From positions 28,043 through 87,150 of the forward strand of contig NZ_CAAKON010000024.1 in the NCBI RefSeq assembly GCF_901212655.1: 59,108 nt of DNA, given 5' to 3'. The translations under genes and the position numbers were made by a program. Below, piece after piece: positions 1 through 8,181 of this stretch; the first letter of the stretch is position 1, and every line of letters starts with the position of its first letter. The notes below the pieces were generated by a model. It made no database searches. It was not told the origin of the DNA and worked only from the letters and a program-made list of their open reading frames with translations. Origin of the DNA: Olsenella uli. Lineage in GTDB: Bacteria > Actinomycetota > Coriobacteriia > Coriobacteriales > Atopobiaceae.

Positions 1-36
1 GCGCCAACCCGAGCAGCCGCTGCAAGCCCGCGCAAC

Positions 37-71
37 AAAAAAAGCCGACCCGGGCAATCGCCCGAGCCGGC
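37..71 (-). terminator. Intrinsic terminator after the GGGtGRT gene
   Basis: Read on the minus strand, CCGGCTCGGGC pairs with GCCCGGGTCGG around a GATT loop and is followed by a run of seven T. It lies about 25 bases beyond the stop codon of the GGGtGRT gene, so it should end the two-gene transcript. Confidence 0.85.
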
Positions 72-96
72 ACAATCACAGTCAGCTGCTGCGTAC

Positions 97-1101
97 CTAC
101 GCGTTCAGCGCGGCGTTCACGGCAACGGCGCAGGCCACGGTGGCACCGACCATGGGATTGTTGCCCATGCCGATGAGACCCATCATGTCCACGTGCGCAG
201 GCACCGAGGAGGAGCCGGCGAACTGGGCGTCGGAGTGCATGCGACCCATGGTGTCGGTCATGCCGTAGGAGGCGGGGCCGGCAGCCATGTTGTCCGGGTG
301 CAGCGTACGGCCGGTGCCGCCGCCGGAGGCCACGGAGAAGTACTTCTTGCCGGCGGCCAGGCGCTCCTTCTTGTAGGTGCCCGCAACCGGGTGCTGGAAG
401 CGCGTGGGGTTCGTGGAGTTACCGGTGATGGAGATGTCCACGTTCTCGTGCCACATGATGGCAACACCCTCGCGGACGTCGTCGGCACCGTAGCAGTTGA
501 TCTCGGCGCGCGGGCCATTGGAGTACGGGATGGTCTCGACGACCTTGAGCTCGCCCGTGTAGTAGTCGAACTGCGTCTTCACGTAGGTGAAGCCGTTGAT
601 GCGGCTGATGATCTGGGCGGCGTCCTTGCCAAGGCCGTTCAGCACGACGCGGAGCGGCTTCTTGCGGGCCTTGTTGGCGTTGAGCGCGATGCCGATGGCG
701 CCCTCGGCGGCAGCGAAGGACTCGTGGCCAGCGAGGAAGCAGAAGCACTCGGTGTCATCGCCGAGCAGCATGGCGCCCAGGTTGCCGTGACCAAGACCAA
801 CCTTGCGGTCCTCGGCAACGGAGCCCGGCACGCAGAACGCCTGCAGGCCCTCGCCGATGGCGGAAGCGGCCTCGGCGGCGGACTTCACGCCCTTCTCGAT
901 GGCGATGGCGCAGCCGAGCGTGTAGGCCCAGCCGGCGTTCTCGAAGGCGATGGACTGGACGCCGTGCACGATCTCGCGCGGGTTGACGCCCTTGTCCAGG
1001 CAGACCTTCTCGGCATCCTCGAGGGAGGAGATGCCGTACTGAGCGAGCACGCCGTTGATCTTGTCGATGCGGCGCTCGTAGCCCTCAAACGTAACAGTCA
1101 T
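97..1101 (-). CDS. GGGtGRT family protein
   Basis: The 334-residue product carries the family hallmark GGGTGRTLHPDN at about residues 261-272, and its length equals the family norm (about 330). The family is named for this motif and has no established reaction. It is preceded 17 bases upstream by a NifU-like iron-sulfur scaffold gene in the same orientation, and the pair probably forms one transcript. That pairing suggests a role linked to Fe-S cluster handling, which is inference. The start ATG has an AGGGGGAGG-type ribosome binding site. The protein looks soluble: no signal peptide is visible, and the C-terminus is Gly/Ala/Met-rich (residues about 300-334). Identification of the family is firm; function is open. 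Confidence 0.9.
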   Translation of the reverse strand: MTVTFEGYERRIDKINGVLAQYGISSLEDAEKVCLDKGVNPREIVHGVQSIAFENAGWAYTLGCAIAIEKGVKSAAEAASAIGEGLQAFCVPGSVAEDRKVGLGHGNLGAMLLGDDTECFCFLAGHESFAAAEGAIGIALNANKARKKPLRVVLNGLGKDAAQIISRINGFTYVKTQFDYYTGELKVVETIPYSNGPRAEINCYGADDVREGVAIMWHENVDISITGNSTNPTRFQHPVAGTYKKERLAAGKKYFSVASGGGTGRTLHPDNMAAGPASYGMTDTMGRMHSDAQFAGSSSVPAHVDMMGLIGMGNNPMVGATVACAVAVNAALNA

Positions 1102-1118
1102 TGTCTAACCTCCCCCTT

Positions 1119-1853
1119 CTACTCGTTGACCGGGAACACGCTGGCGACGGAGTGGGTCTCCTTGTCGTCACGCGGGTCGATGTACTTGGCGGCGTTGTCC
1201 CACTGGCCGTAGTGGCCCATGGCGCCGGAGATGGCCTCCTCGGGGGTCTTGCCGGCCTTGACGGCGTCGGTGAACTTGCCGAGGTTCAGGAACTCGAACG
1301 CGATGATCTCGTTCTTGTCGTTGAGCGCCATGCGGGTGACGTAGCCCTGGGCGAGCTCGAGGTAACGGGCACCCTTGGCCTTGGTGCCGAACATGGTGCC
1401 AACCTGGGAGCGCAGGCCCTTGCCGAGGTCGTCGAGGGAGGCGCCCACGGGCAGGCCGCCCTCGGAGAACGCGGTCTGGGTGCGGCCGTAGACGATCTGC
1501 TTGAAGATCTCGCGCATGGCGACGTTGATGGCGTCGCAGACGAGGTCGGTGTTGAGCGCCTCGAGGATGGTCTTGCCGGGAAGGATCTCAGCGGCCATGG
1601 CGGCGGAGTGGGTCATGCCCGAGCAGCCGATGGTCTCGATGAGGCACTCCTCGATGACGCCCTCCTTGACGTTCAGCGTGAGCTTGCAGGCGCCCTGCTG
1701 GGGAGCGCACCAACCCACACCGTGCGTGAGACCGGAGATGTCGGAGATCTCCTTGGCCTGAACCCACTTGCCCTCCTCGGGGATGGGCGCGGGGCCGTGG
1801 TATGCGCCCTTGGCGACGGGGCACATGTTCTCCACTTCCTTCGAATACTGCAT
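1119..1853 (-). CDS. NifU-like iron-sulfur cluster assembly scaffold protein
   Basis: This 244-residue protein resembles the NifU N-terminal (IscU-like) scaffold family. Cysteines suited to cluster or zinc binding lie near residue 50 (GWCAPQQGAC) and residue 75 (ETIGCSGMTHS), the latter matching the conserved GC-G-S segment of IscU-type scaffolds. A longer reading frame extends upstream, but the ATG at 1851-1853 has an AGAAAGGAGAG ribosome binding site and starts where similarity would be expected (MQYSKEVENMCP). It is longer than classical IscU (about 130 residues), as in the subfamily found beside GGGtGRT proteins. The client is unknown. With Mrp encoded divergently 500 bases away, this end of the window appears devoted to Fe-S maturation. 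Confidence 0.85.
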   Translation of the reverse strand: MQYSKEVENMCPVAKGAYHGPAPIPEEGKWVQAKEISDISGLTHGVGWCAPQQGACKLTLNVKEGVIEECLIETIGCSGMTHSAAMAAEILPGKTILEALNTDLVCDAINVAMREIFKQIVYGRTQTAFSEGGLPVGASLDDLGKGLRSQVGTMFGTKAKGARYLELAQGYVTRMALNDKNEIIAFEFLNLGKFTDAVKAGKTPEEAISGAMGHYGQWDNAAKYIDPRDDKETHSVASVFPVNE

Positions 1854-2377
1854 GCCTCTCCTTTCTGTTGCATGCGCCGCCGTGCTTTCCCCGGCACCGC
1901 GGCTAGCCATGTGCCACCCAGCCACCGGGCGGAAAGACCCGTCCCCCGCGCGGCTCGGCGGCATCCACAGACACACTGATAATACAGCGAACGGACGTGC
2001 ATGGAACGGCAACTTGGTAATGGATTGTCATGTTTCTGCACGTAGATGGCGAGTTGTACAAGGTTCAAAGGTCAACTTTTTAGTTAACTGAGTCTAATTG
2101 TCGCACCGCAAAGGCCGACGGCGCGGTCCGCGAACGCCTTCGCCCAAGGCGCCCCCGTCAGAGGACGCACCTCCAACCGGCAGGGCGGCCCCACTCCACG
2201 CCCTCGCCCGGGGCGCCCCCGTCAGAGGACGCGCCCCCAACCGGCAGGGCGGCCCCACCCCGCGCCCTCGCCCAAGGAGCCCGCCCCGGGCGCCGCCGCC
2301 CCTTGTGGGTAGAATGGTCGAGACTCATACGGGACCCCGGCGCGCGCACGCCGGGGCAATCGAACAGGAGCACATCC
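1854..2377. other. Divergent intergenic region, no gene seen
   Basis: No convincing coding sequence is present. The half near 2000-2100 is A/T-rich and contains GTTAAC and TTGACC-like words on the minus strand plus a TATTAT word (plus ATAATA at 1979-1984), so promoters for the scaffold gene probably lie here, but no well-spaced -35/-10 pair stands out. The half near 2100-2300 is GC-rich and repetitive. Confidence 0.5.
2142..2277. repeat. 64-bp tandem repeat, two copies
   Basis: Two units with a 64-base period: CGCCCCCGTCAGAGGACGC begins at 2150 and again at 2214, each followed by a CCAACCGGCAGGGCGGCCCCA block and CGCCCTCGCC. Copies differ at only a few positions. It lies just upstream of the mrp ribosome binding site and would fall in the mrp leader if transcription starts further upstream. 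Confidence 0.8.
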
Positions 2378-3319
2378 ATGGCACATGAGCAGGCAGGGCC
2401 GCAGGAGTTCGAGCTTGGCAAGAACTCCCGCGTGCACCACCTCATCAGCGTCATCTCGGGCAAGGGCGGCGTGGGCAAGTCCCTCGTCACGGGCATCCTC
2501 GCCACCGAGCTCGCCCGCGCCGGCAAGACCGTTGGCATCCTCGACGCGGACATCACGGGCCCGTCCATTCCTCGCATGTTTGGCATGGCCAAGGCGCACG
2601 CCACCGCCGCCGACGAGCAGCTCGTCCCCTGCGTCTCCAGCCGCGGCACCAAGGTCATGAGCGCCAACCTCGTGCTTGAGGACGAGACGCAGCCGGTGCT
2701 GTGGCGCGGACCCGTGCTGGGCGGCGCCATCCGCCAGTTCTGGGGCGACACCGCCTGGGGCGACATCGACTACATGCTCGTCGACATGCCTCCCGGAACG
2801 GGCGACGTGGCGCTCACCGTGTTCCAGAGCCTGCCCATCGAGGGCGTCGTCATCGTGACGAGCCCGCAGGACCTCGTGTCCATGATCGTGGGCAAGGCCG
2901 TGAACATGTGCGCCCAGATGCAGGTGCCGGTGCTGGGCCTCGTGGAGAACATGAGCTACGCCGTGTGCCCCAAGTGCGGCGAGCACCTGCACATCTTTGG
3001 CGAGAGCCACCTGGACGAGGTGGCGGCCGGCTACGGCCTGCCCGTCCTGGGACGCCTGCCCATCGACCCCAAGATCGCCGCCGCCTGCGACGCCGGCACC
3101 TTCGAGGACGACCTGCCGGAGAATCTCTTGCCCGACGCCGTGGCGCTCGCGCTCGACCTTCCCGAGCTCGAGGTCTCCGAACAGGCACCCAAGGGCCCCG
3201 AGCCCACGATGGCCGAGCGCGCCGCGGCCGCCGCGGCCGCCTACAAGGCCAAGAAGGCCCACGAGAAGGACGGCGGGGACGACGGCACCGTGGACATGAC
3301 CCCGCGCGAGGTTCGCTAG
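2378..3319 (+). CDS. mrp: Mrp/NBP35-family ATP-binding protein (Fe-S cluster carrier)
   Basis: The 313-residue protein is a deviant-Walker P-loop ATPase of the Mrp/NBP35 family. GKGGVGKS is at residues 28-35, the DADITGPSIPRMFG segment follows, and VDMPPGTGDVAL is characteristic. A CxxC motif (CPKC, near residue 190) is the site where the homodimer holds a transferable 4Fe-4S cluster in this family. The start at 2378 follows a CAGGAG site; the reading frame extends 25 codons further up without a ribosome site. The C-terminus is an Ala/Lys-rich charged tail (about residues 270-313). The next gene starts directly after the stop, so the two are probably co-translated. Confidence 0.95.
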   Translation: MAHEQAGPQEFELGKNSRVHHLISVISGKGGVGKSLVTGILATELARAGKTVGILDADITGPSIPRMFGMAKAHATAADEQLVPCVSSRGTKVMSANLVLEDETQPVLWRGPVLGGAIRQFWGDTAWGDIDYMLVDMPPGTGDVALTVFQSLPIEGVVIVTSPQDLVSMIVGKAVNMCAQMQVPVLGLVENMSYAVCPKCGEHLHIFGESHLDEVAAGYGLPVLGRLPIDPKIAAACDAGTFEDDLPENLLPDAVALALDLPELEVSEQAPKGPEPTMAERAAAAAAAYKAKKAHEKDGGDDGTVDMTPREVR

Positions 3320-4678
3320 GTGGCGGGCGGCCGCAGGAAGGCCACAGGCAAGGGCGGCGCCAAGGGAGGCTCCCGGGCACGCGAGCGCGAGCGCATGCTC
3401 GCGGACGCGGCGCACGCGGAGCTTCCCGCACGCGCGGACGTCTGCGTCATCGGCGGCGGCGCGGCGGGGCTCTGCGCCGCCATCGCCGCGCGCGAGGCCG
3501 GTGCCCGCGCCGTGGTGCTCGAGCGAGACCTCGCCTGCGGGCGCACGATTCTCGCAACCGGCAACGGCCGCTGCAACTTCTGCAACACGAGGCTCGAGGC
3601 GCGCAACTACAACCACCCCGAGCTCGCCGAGGCGGTCATGGGCGAGCCCGCGGCCGCGCTCGAGCAGGTGCTGGGCTTCTTCCGCGAGGGAGGCCTCGCC
3701 TGGGCGGAGGAGGACGGCAGGCTCTATCCCCGCAGCCGCCAGGCGGCGAGCGTGCGCAACGTCCTGCTCTCCCGCTGCTGGCGCGAGGGCGTGACCCTGG
3801 CTCCGGCGCGTGAGGTCCTGGGCGCTGTCCGCCGGCACGGCACGTGGTACGTCACCTATCGCGAGCGCTGGCACGAGGGGGCGCTCAGCATCGTGCCCGC
3901 GCAGGACGAGGAGGGGCACGCCACCGGGGCCATCCGCACGCTCCGGGCCCGGTCGCTCGTCATCGCGAGCGGAGGCGGCACCTCCGCGCTTGCCAAGGAG
4001 CTCGGCCTGCCGCTCGTGGCCGAGTCTCCCGTGCTCTGCGGCGTGGCAGCCCAGGGGCCCACGCCGCACCTGCTCGAGGCGATCGACGGTAGGCGCGCCC
4101 ACTGCGTCGCCACCCTCACGCGCGCAGGGCGCGTGGTGCTGCGCGAGGCCGGCGAGGTGCTCTTTAGGCCCTATGGACTCTCCGGCATCGTGAGCTTCGA
4201 CCTCTCCCGCGTGGCCAGGCGCGGTGACATGGTGGAGCTCGACCTTGTGCCCGAGGTGGACGCCTGGGAGGTCGACCACCTCGTCGCCAGCCGCCCCGGC
4301 GACACCGCCGCGCTGGACGGCATCCTCGACCCCGTCATCGCCGCCGAGCTGCTGCGCCTTGCCGGCGGTACGGGCTCCAGCGGCCTCGCCTGGCGCGTGG
4401 CGCCGCTCGCGAAGGGGCTTCCCTTCCGCGTGACGGGACTGGCAGACGAGGCGCACGCGCAGGTCACCCGCGGAGGCATCGACGTGGCGGCGCTCCACGC
4501 GCAGACGCTCGCGCTGCGCGGCGTAGGCGGAACTCGGCCAAGCGACTCGCCCACGGCGCACCCGCGCCTCTACGGCTGCGGCGAGGCGCTGGACATGGAC
4601 GGTGCCTGCGGCGGCTTCAACCTCGCCTGGGCCTGGCTCTCGGGCCTCACCGCCGGCGAGGCGGCCGCCCGCGGGTAA
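3320..4678 (+). CDS. HI0933/BaiN-type NAD(P)/FAD-dependent oxidoreductase
   Basis: The 452-residue flavoprotein has the dinucleotide-binding motif GGGAAG at residues 45-50 followed by VVLERD, and the family signature GNGRCNFCN at 81-89. A second hallmark, the RPYGLSGI segment, occurs near residue 280, and the C-terminal CGEALDMDGACGGFNLAWAW closes the FAD site as in the HI0933 family. The physiological substrate is not settled for most members; BaiN of gut clostridia reduces bile-acid intermediates, which is not implied here. The GTG start at 3320 directly abuts the mrp stop, and an internal ATG at 3395 is a possible alternative because residues 1-25 are Lys/Arg/Gly-rich and look non-conserved. 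Confidence 0.85.
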   Translation: MAGGRRKATGKGGAKGGSRARERERMLADAAHAELPARADVCVIGGGAAGLCAAIAAREAGARAVVLERDLACGRTILATGNGRCNFCNTRLEARNYNHPELAEAVMGEPAAALEQVLGFFREGGLAWAEEDGRLYPRSRQAASVRNVLLSRCWREGVTLAPAREVLGAVRRHGTWYVTYRERWHEGALSIVPAQDEEGHATGAIRTLRARSLVIASGGGTSALAKELGLPLVAESPVLCGVAAQGPTPHLLEAIDGRRAHCVATLTRAGRVVLREAGEVLFRPYGLSGIVSFDLSRVARRGDMVELDLVPEVDAWEVDHLVASRPGDTAALDGILDPVIAAELLRLAGGTGSSGLAWRVAPLAKGLPFRVTGLADEAHAQVTRGGIDVAALHAQTLALRGVGGTRPSDSPTAHPRLYGCGEALDMDGACGGFNLAWAWLSGLTAGEAAARG

Positions 4679-4767
4679 AGGCAGGCGCGTGCGGCCCGCC
4701 CGACCGGCACGCTCGGCCCACTCGGCCGTCAGCCCGTGCGGCAGCCCGACCCGTCAGTACGCTCAAC

Positions 4768-4813
4768 CGAAAGAAGGGGTCCTTGAACGCTCGTTCAAGG
4801 ACCCCTTCTTTCG
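4768..4813. terminator. Perfect 22-bp-arm palindrome between convergent genes
   Basis: CGAAAGAAGGGGTCCTTGAACG is followed after two bases (CT) by its exact reverse complement, giving a 46-base perfect hairpin. It sits between the ends of two convergent genes (4678 and 4864), so bidirectional termination is the simplest reading. There is no classical T run, so Rho-independent termination is not proven. Confidence 0.65.
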
Positions 4814-4816
4814 ATC

Positions 4817-4858
4817 CGACCGCCACGGCCCGACCGCCACGGCCCGACCGCCACGGCC
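4817..4858. repeat. Three exact copies of a 14-bp tandem repeat
   Basis: CGACCGCCACGGCC is repeated three times without change at 4817, 4831 and 4845, immediately beside the palindrome and six bases from the end of the next gene. Confidence 0.9.
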
Positions 4859-4863
4859 TCAGC

Positions 4864-5397
4864 CTACCGCATCTTCACGCCAGCGATGACCTCGGTGATG
4901 CCGTCGAAGATGAGCGCGAGGCCGGCAACCAGCATCACGAGCTCGGCCATCGCAAAGGGCGACGCCGCCACGCAGGCACCCGCCACCACGGTGAGGATGC
5001 CGAGCACCATGCGCCAGCCCGCCCCCGGAAGGCCCAGGCGCCTGATGGCCATGGCCTCGGCGATGTCGTTGACGCCCGTAATCAGGATGATGATGCCGAT
5101 GACCACGTACACGATGGCAACGAAGGCGTCCGGCATCGTCACGAACAGGGCCCCGGGCACGAGCTCCACGAAGCCAACCACGAGGTCTGCCTGCCTAAGC
5201 TCGGCCGAGCGGTGGGCCCACGAGTTCAAAAGCGTTGCGGCGCCCGCGACCACGAGCGTCCAGCCCACGATCTGCACGATGAGCAGTGTGGCGCCGATGG
5301 GGCTCACGAACATTGCCACGCCCAGCACGAGCAGGGCGATGCCCATCAAGATCACGGCAACCTTCGTGCGCCGGAAGAGCTTCTCGAACAAATCCAT
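4864..5397 (-). CDS. DUF308/HdeD-family membrane protein
   Basis: The 177-residue product is almost entirely hydrophobic, with about six membrane segments arranged as paired helices, the pattern of the HdeD/DUF308 family. The segment GWTLVVAGAATLL and the later LIFDGITEVIAG are repeats of the same theme. In enterobacteria HdeD is linked to acid resistance; no function is established in this lineage. The chosen ATG at 5395-5397 is preceded by AAGGGGGAA. An upstream in-frame extension lacks a ribosome binding site and is polar. It is monocistronic, ending against the palindrome-terminated region. Confidence 0.8.
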   Translation of the reverse strand: MDLFEKLFRRTKVAVILMGIALLVLGVAMFVSPIGATLLIVQIVGWTLVVAGAATLLNSWAHRSAELRQADLVVGFVELVPGALFVTMPDAFVAIVYVVIGIIILITGVNDIAEAMAIRRLGLPGAGWRMVLGILTVVAGACVAASPFAMAELVMLVAGLALIFDGITEVIAGVKMR

Positions 5398-5531
5398 AGG
5401 TTCCCCCTTACCGAATCGGGCTGCCGCGCATGGTGGCGCCCCGTTAAAGTCAGCTACAGTGATACCCACTCGCTTGAGAGTCTGACATGAGGAGGACGGG
5501 CTTGGCTCGCGCACCATCGGCGCGCGGCACC

Positions 5532-6098
5532 CTAGAACAGGGCGCTCACACCCACGAGCGTCAGCACGCAGCCTCCGGCGATGAGCGCGTAGTCGCCCAG
5601 CAGGTGGCCGTAGCGCTTGCCGAGGGTGATGCCCGCGACACAGATGAGCGCCGTCACGAGCGCGTTGCAGACGCCCACGAACACGATGTCCGCCTCCATG
5701 GCGCGCATGCTCACGCCGATGGCGAAGACGTCGATGGAGGTCACGAGCGACTGCAGCAGAATCGAGCGCTTGGCGAGCCGGCGCTCCGGCAGCTCGTCTT
5801 CGTGGCCGCTCTCGTCTGCCCTGAGTTCCGTGATGCCCTCGCGCACCATGCCGATGCCAATGAAGCCCAGCACGGCGAGGGTGACGATGCCGGCGTAAGC
5901 CTCGATGAAGTCACCCACGAAGCTACCGAGGAAGTAGCCAATAGCCGGAAGCACGCCCTGGAAAAGGGCGAACGACAGGGGCATCAGCAGAAGGCGCCGT
6001 GCGGGCTCCTTTGGGTGCAAAAACGTGTTCGAGATGGTCACCGCAAAGATATCCATGCTGGTGGCGACGCTGATGACGAGAATCTCCCATAGGGCCAT
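5532..6098 (-). CDS. mntP: Manganese efflux pump MntP
   Basis: The 188-residue, six-helix protein matches the MntP family in length and in its two inverted halves. Each half holds a conserved acidic helix motif: ATSMDIFAVTISN with Asp16, and VTSIDVFAIGVSM near residue 118. In Escherichia coli the equivalent Asp is needed for Mn2+ export. The start at 6098 gives a seven-base spacing to AGGAG; an ATG six bases further up sits only one base from that site and is less likely. Manganese-responsive riboswitches are common upstream of mntP elsewhere. The leader here is long (see next entry), but the riboswitch core could not be recognised. Confidence 0.92.
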   Translation of the reverse strand: MALWEILVISVATSMDIFAVTISNTFLHPKEPARRLLLMPLSFALFQGVLPAIGYFLGSFVGDFIEAYAGIVTLAVLGFIGIGMVREGITELRADESGHEDELPERRLAKRSILLQSLVTSIDVFAIGVSMRAMEADIVFVGVCNALVTALICVAGITLGKRYGHLLGDYALIAGGCVLTLVGVSALF

Positions 6099-6407
6099 GC
6101 GCATACTCCTCTCTGGGGGAGCATGCTGCCCGCGCGGCACCGGGCCCCTCGCAAGGGCGCGGCGCAAAGGCGGCCGAAGGTCATGACGCTCCCCCGACAC
6201 CCCAAGGGGAAGCTCATGGCTCAGCTGCATAAGGCGGGACCCGACACCGCCCGCGTGGGCGATGGGCGGGACTGCCGGACAGGTGGCCGAGCAGGGAGCT
6301 CGGGCGGCGTGCTGCGCACGGGGCCGGCAGGCCAGCGGTGGGAGCGAAGCTCCGGAGAACGGCCGAAGGCGGTCGAGCCAATGGCGTCGCATTGCGGCGT
6401 CAATTTC

Positions 6408-6422
6408 TACTCACAGTGAGTA
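6408..6422. promoter_or_regulatory. Palindromic operator candidate upstream of mntP
   Basis: TACTCAC and GTGAGTA flank a single A, a perfect 15-base dyad about 310 bases upstream of mntP. It could bind a metalloregulator, but no match to a specific family box is claimed. Confidence 0.45.
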
Positions 6423-6433
6423 GTTTTGCAGAT

Positions 6434-6460
6434 AAATACCCTCCCGTCGAGGGGTATTTT
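6434..6460 (-). terminator. Terminator-like hairpin after the MFS gene
   Basis: AAATACCCTC pairs with GAGGGGTATTT with a one-base bulge, loop CCGTC. It is A/T-closed on both sides, so it could act in either direction; on the minus strand it lies 160 bases beyond the MFS stop codon. Confidence 0.5.
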
Positions 6461-6618
6461 GATCGGACGCACGAAACGCGCACTAGCCGGCAGAGACCGC
6501 ATCGCGCATCGCTACGCAAACTCAGCCGGAAAGGCGGCGAGAGGCCGCACCATGAGGCGCATGAGCATTCGGCCGTCTTGAGGCGCCGTGCCTCGCGCGC
6601 CATGTTGCCTCCGGATGA

Positions 6619-7878
6619 CTACCCCCGCTCGCCCTTCGCGTCCGGCAGGGTAAGCAGCATGACGAGGCCAGCCACGAGCAGGATGCCAATGGAGAGCACG
6701 CCCAGGCTCGCGTCGCCCGTGAGCGCCGTGATGACGCTCACGAGGAAGGTGCCCATCACGCTCGCATAGCGCCCAAAGATGTCGAAGAAGCCGTAGTACT
6801 CGTTGCTGTGCTCCTTGGGCACCAAGCGGCCAAAGTAGCTGCGGGAAAGCGCTTGGATGCCACCCTGAAACAGGCCCACGAGGATGGCGAGGACCCAGAA
6901 CTCGGCAGCCGTCTTGAGGAAGAAGGCCGCAAACAGCACGATGCCCACATAGGCCACCACGGCGGCGATGATCATGCGCAGGGTGCCGAACCTGCCCGCA
7001 AGCCTGCCGTAGGCGATGGCAGAGGGAAACGCCACGAACTGCGTCACGAGCAGGGCGAGGACGAGCTGCGTGGAGTCGATGCCCAGGGCAGCCCCATAGC
7101 TCGTGGCCATGGAGATGACGGTGTGGACGCCGTCGATGTAGAAGAAGAACGCGAGCATGTAGACGAACAGGACGCGGTCGCGCGCGATGCGCCCCGTGGT
7201 GGCCACGAGCCCGCGGAAGGTGTCGGCGGCGATGGTGGCGAGTGTCTCGCCCGGCTCGCGCTCCTTGCCAAAGCGCTGTCGGTAGGTCTTGAGCAGGGGC
7301 ACCGTGAAGGCGAGCCACCACAGGCCCGTGATCACGAAGCTCAGGCGCGTGCAGAGCATGGTGTCGAGCCCCAGCTCGGGGCCGCCAAAGATGAGCGCCA
7401 GACACAGCAGGAACGGAATGGTGGAGCCCACGTAGCCCCAGGCATAGCCCGAGCTCGAGACGGCGTCCATGCGCTCGTCTGTGGTGACGTCGGTGAGCAT
7501 GGCGTCGTAGAACGTCATCGAGGAGTTGAGGCCCACGGTGCAGAGCACGTAGATGACGAGGAACGGAAGGGCGCCCATGGGAAGCGCTTGGGCAAAGCAC
7601 AGAACGAGGCCCGTGAGGAAGAAGCCGAGGAAGAACTTGACCTTGTTGCCCGCGTAGTCTGCAAGCGAGCCCAGGATGGGCATGAGCAGGGCAACCACGA
7701 GCGAGGCCACCGTCTGGGCGTTGGCCCAGGCCGTCACAAGCTCGGCGGCCGAGGCGCCAGTGTTGAGGGCGTTGAAGTAGATGGGGACGACGGAGGTCTG
7801 GAGCAGGACGAGCGCAGAGTTTCCCACGTCGTACATGACCCAATTGCGCTCGAGCTTCGTGTAGGTGATCTTATCCAT
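6619..7878 (-). CDS. MFS permease of the UMF1/Atg22-like group
   Basis: The 419-residue protein has about twelve membrane helices. Its N-terminal motif NWVMYDVGNSAL resembles the NWALYDWANSAF signature of the UMF1 (Atg22-like) group, and SLADYAGNKVKFF matches the MFS A-loop motif that follows helix 2. Yeast Atg22 exports amino acids from the vacuole; substrates of bacterial relatives are unknown. The ATG at 7878 is preceded by GGGAGAGG, while an upstream extension is Arg-rich without a ribosome site. It appears monocistronic. Confidence 0.85.
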   Translation of the reverse strand: MDKITYTKLERNWVMYDVGNSALVLLQTSVVPIYFNALNTGASAAELVTAWANAQTVASLVVALLMPILGSLADYAGNKVKFFLGFFLTGLVLCFAQALPMGALPFLVIYVLCTVGLNSSMTFYDAMLTDVTTDERMDAVSSSGYAWGYVGSTIPFLLCLALIFGGPELGLDTMLCTRLSFVITGLWWLAFTVPLLKTYRQRFGKEREPGETLATIAADTFRGLVATTGRIARDRVLFVYMLAFFFYIDGVHTVISMATSYGAALGIDSTQLVLALLVTQFVAFPSAIAYGRLAGRFGTLRMIIAAVVAYVGIVLFAAFFLKTAAEFWVLAILVGLFQGGIQALSRSYFGRLVPKEHSNEYYGFFDIFGRYASVMGTFLVSVITALTGDASLGVLSIGILLVAGLVMLLTLPDAKGERG

Positions 7879-8181
7879 CCGGCCTCTCCCGTCTGCAGGT
7901 CTGCGCGTCCGGGCCATCAAGGAGCACACCGAACGTAGCTATGGTAGCCGTATGTGGGGCCGCGAACGTAAGGCGACGGTAAATGGGCCCGACAGAGAAC
8001 CACCCGTGAGTCACCCACCGCCCAGGTTGCCGCCTACTTTGACTCATTTTTCAAACAAGGCGTTACGCGCGAGCTAACCAGCACCGGCCATCGCGGGATG
8101 CAAGGCAATCTCGCAGAGTGGAATAATGGTTCAGGAAAAAGGCCAAGGCATCCTTGCCTCATCGGCACCGAAAGGACCACC
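7879..8181. other. Divergent intergenic region
   Basis: It holds the promoters of the divergent MFS and phospholipase-like genes. TTGACT at about 8038 on the plus strand is followed by the A/T-rich stretch CATTTTTCAAACAAGG, but no clear -10 is visible. No gene is seen. Confidence 0.4.

Larger units (their letters stand above)
6099..6618. other. Intergenic region upstream of mntP, no gene seen
   Basis: About 520 bases without a credible gene. The part next to mntP is GC-rich and would form a leader with several local hairpins. At 6408-6422 lies the dyad TACTCAC-A-GTGAGTA, a perfect 7-bp inverted repeat that looks like a repressor site, and at 6434-6460 a terminator-like hairpin for the MFS gene on the other side. 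I looked for the GGGGAGUA-type core of the yybP-ykoY manganese riboswitch and did not find a clear one. Confidence 0.5.

Noticed and set aside
193..1212. Long open frames antisense to GGGtGRT, feoB, carAB, metH and others
   Set aside because: They are rich in Gly, Val, His, Asp and Arg in the way expected of antisense frames in high-GC genes, lack ribosome sites, and the opposite frames are clearly recognised proteins.
6099..6400. yybP-ykoY manganese riboswitch upstream of mntP
   Set aside because: The leader is long enough, but the GGGGAGUA-type core and paired partner could not be located; a covariance search would decide.
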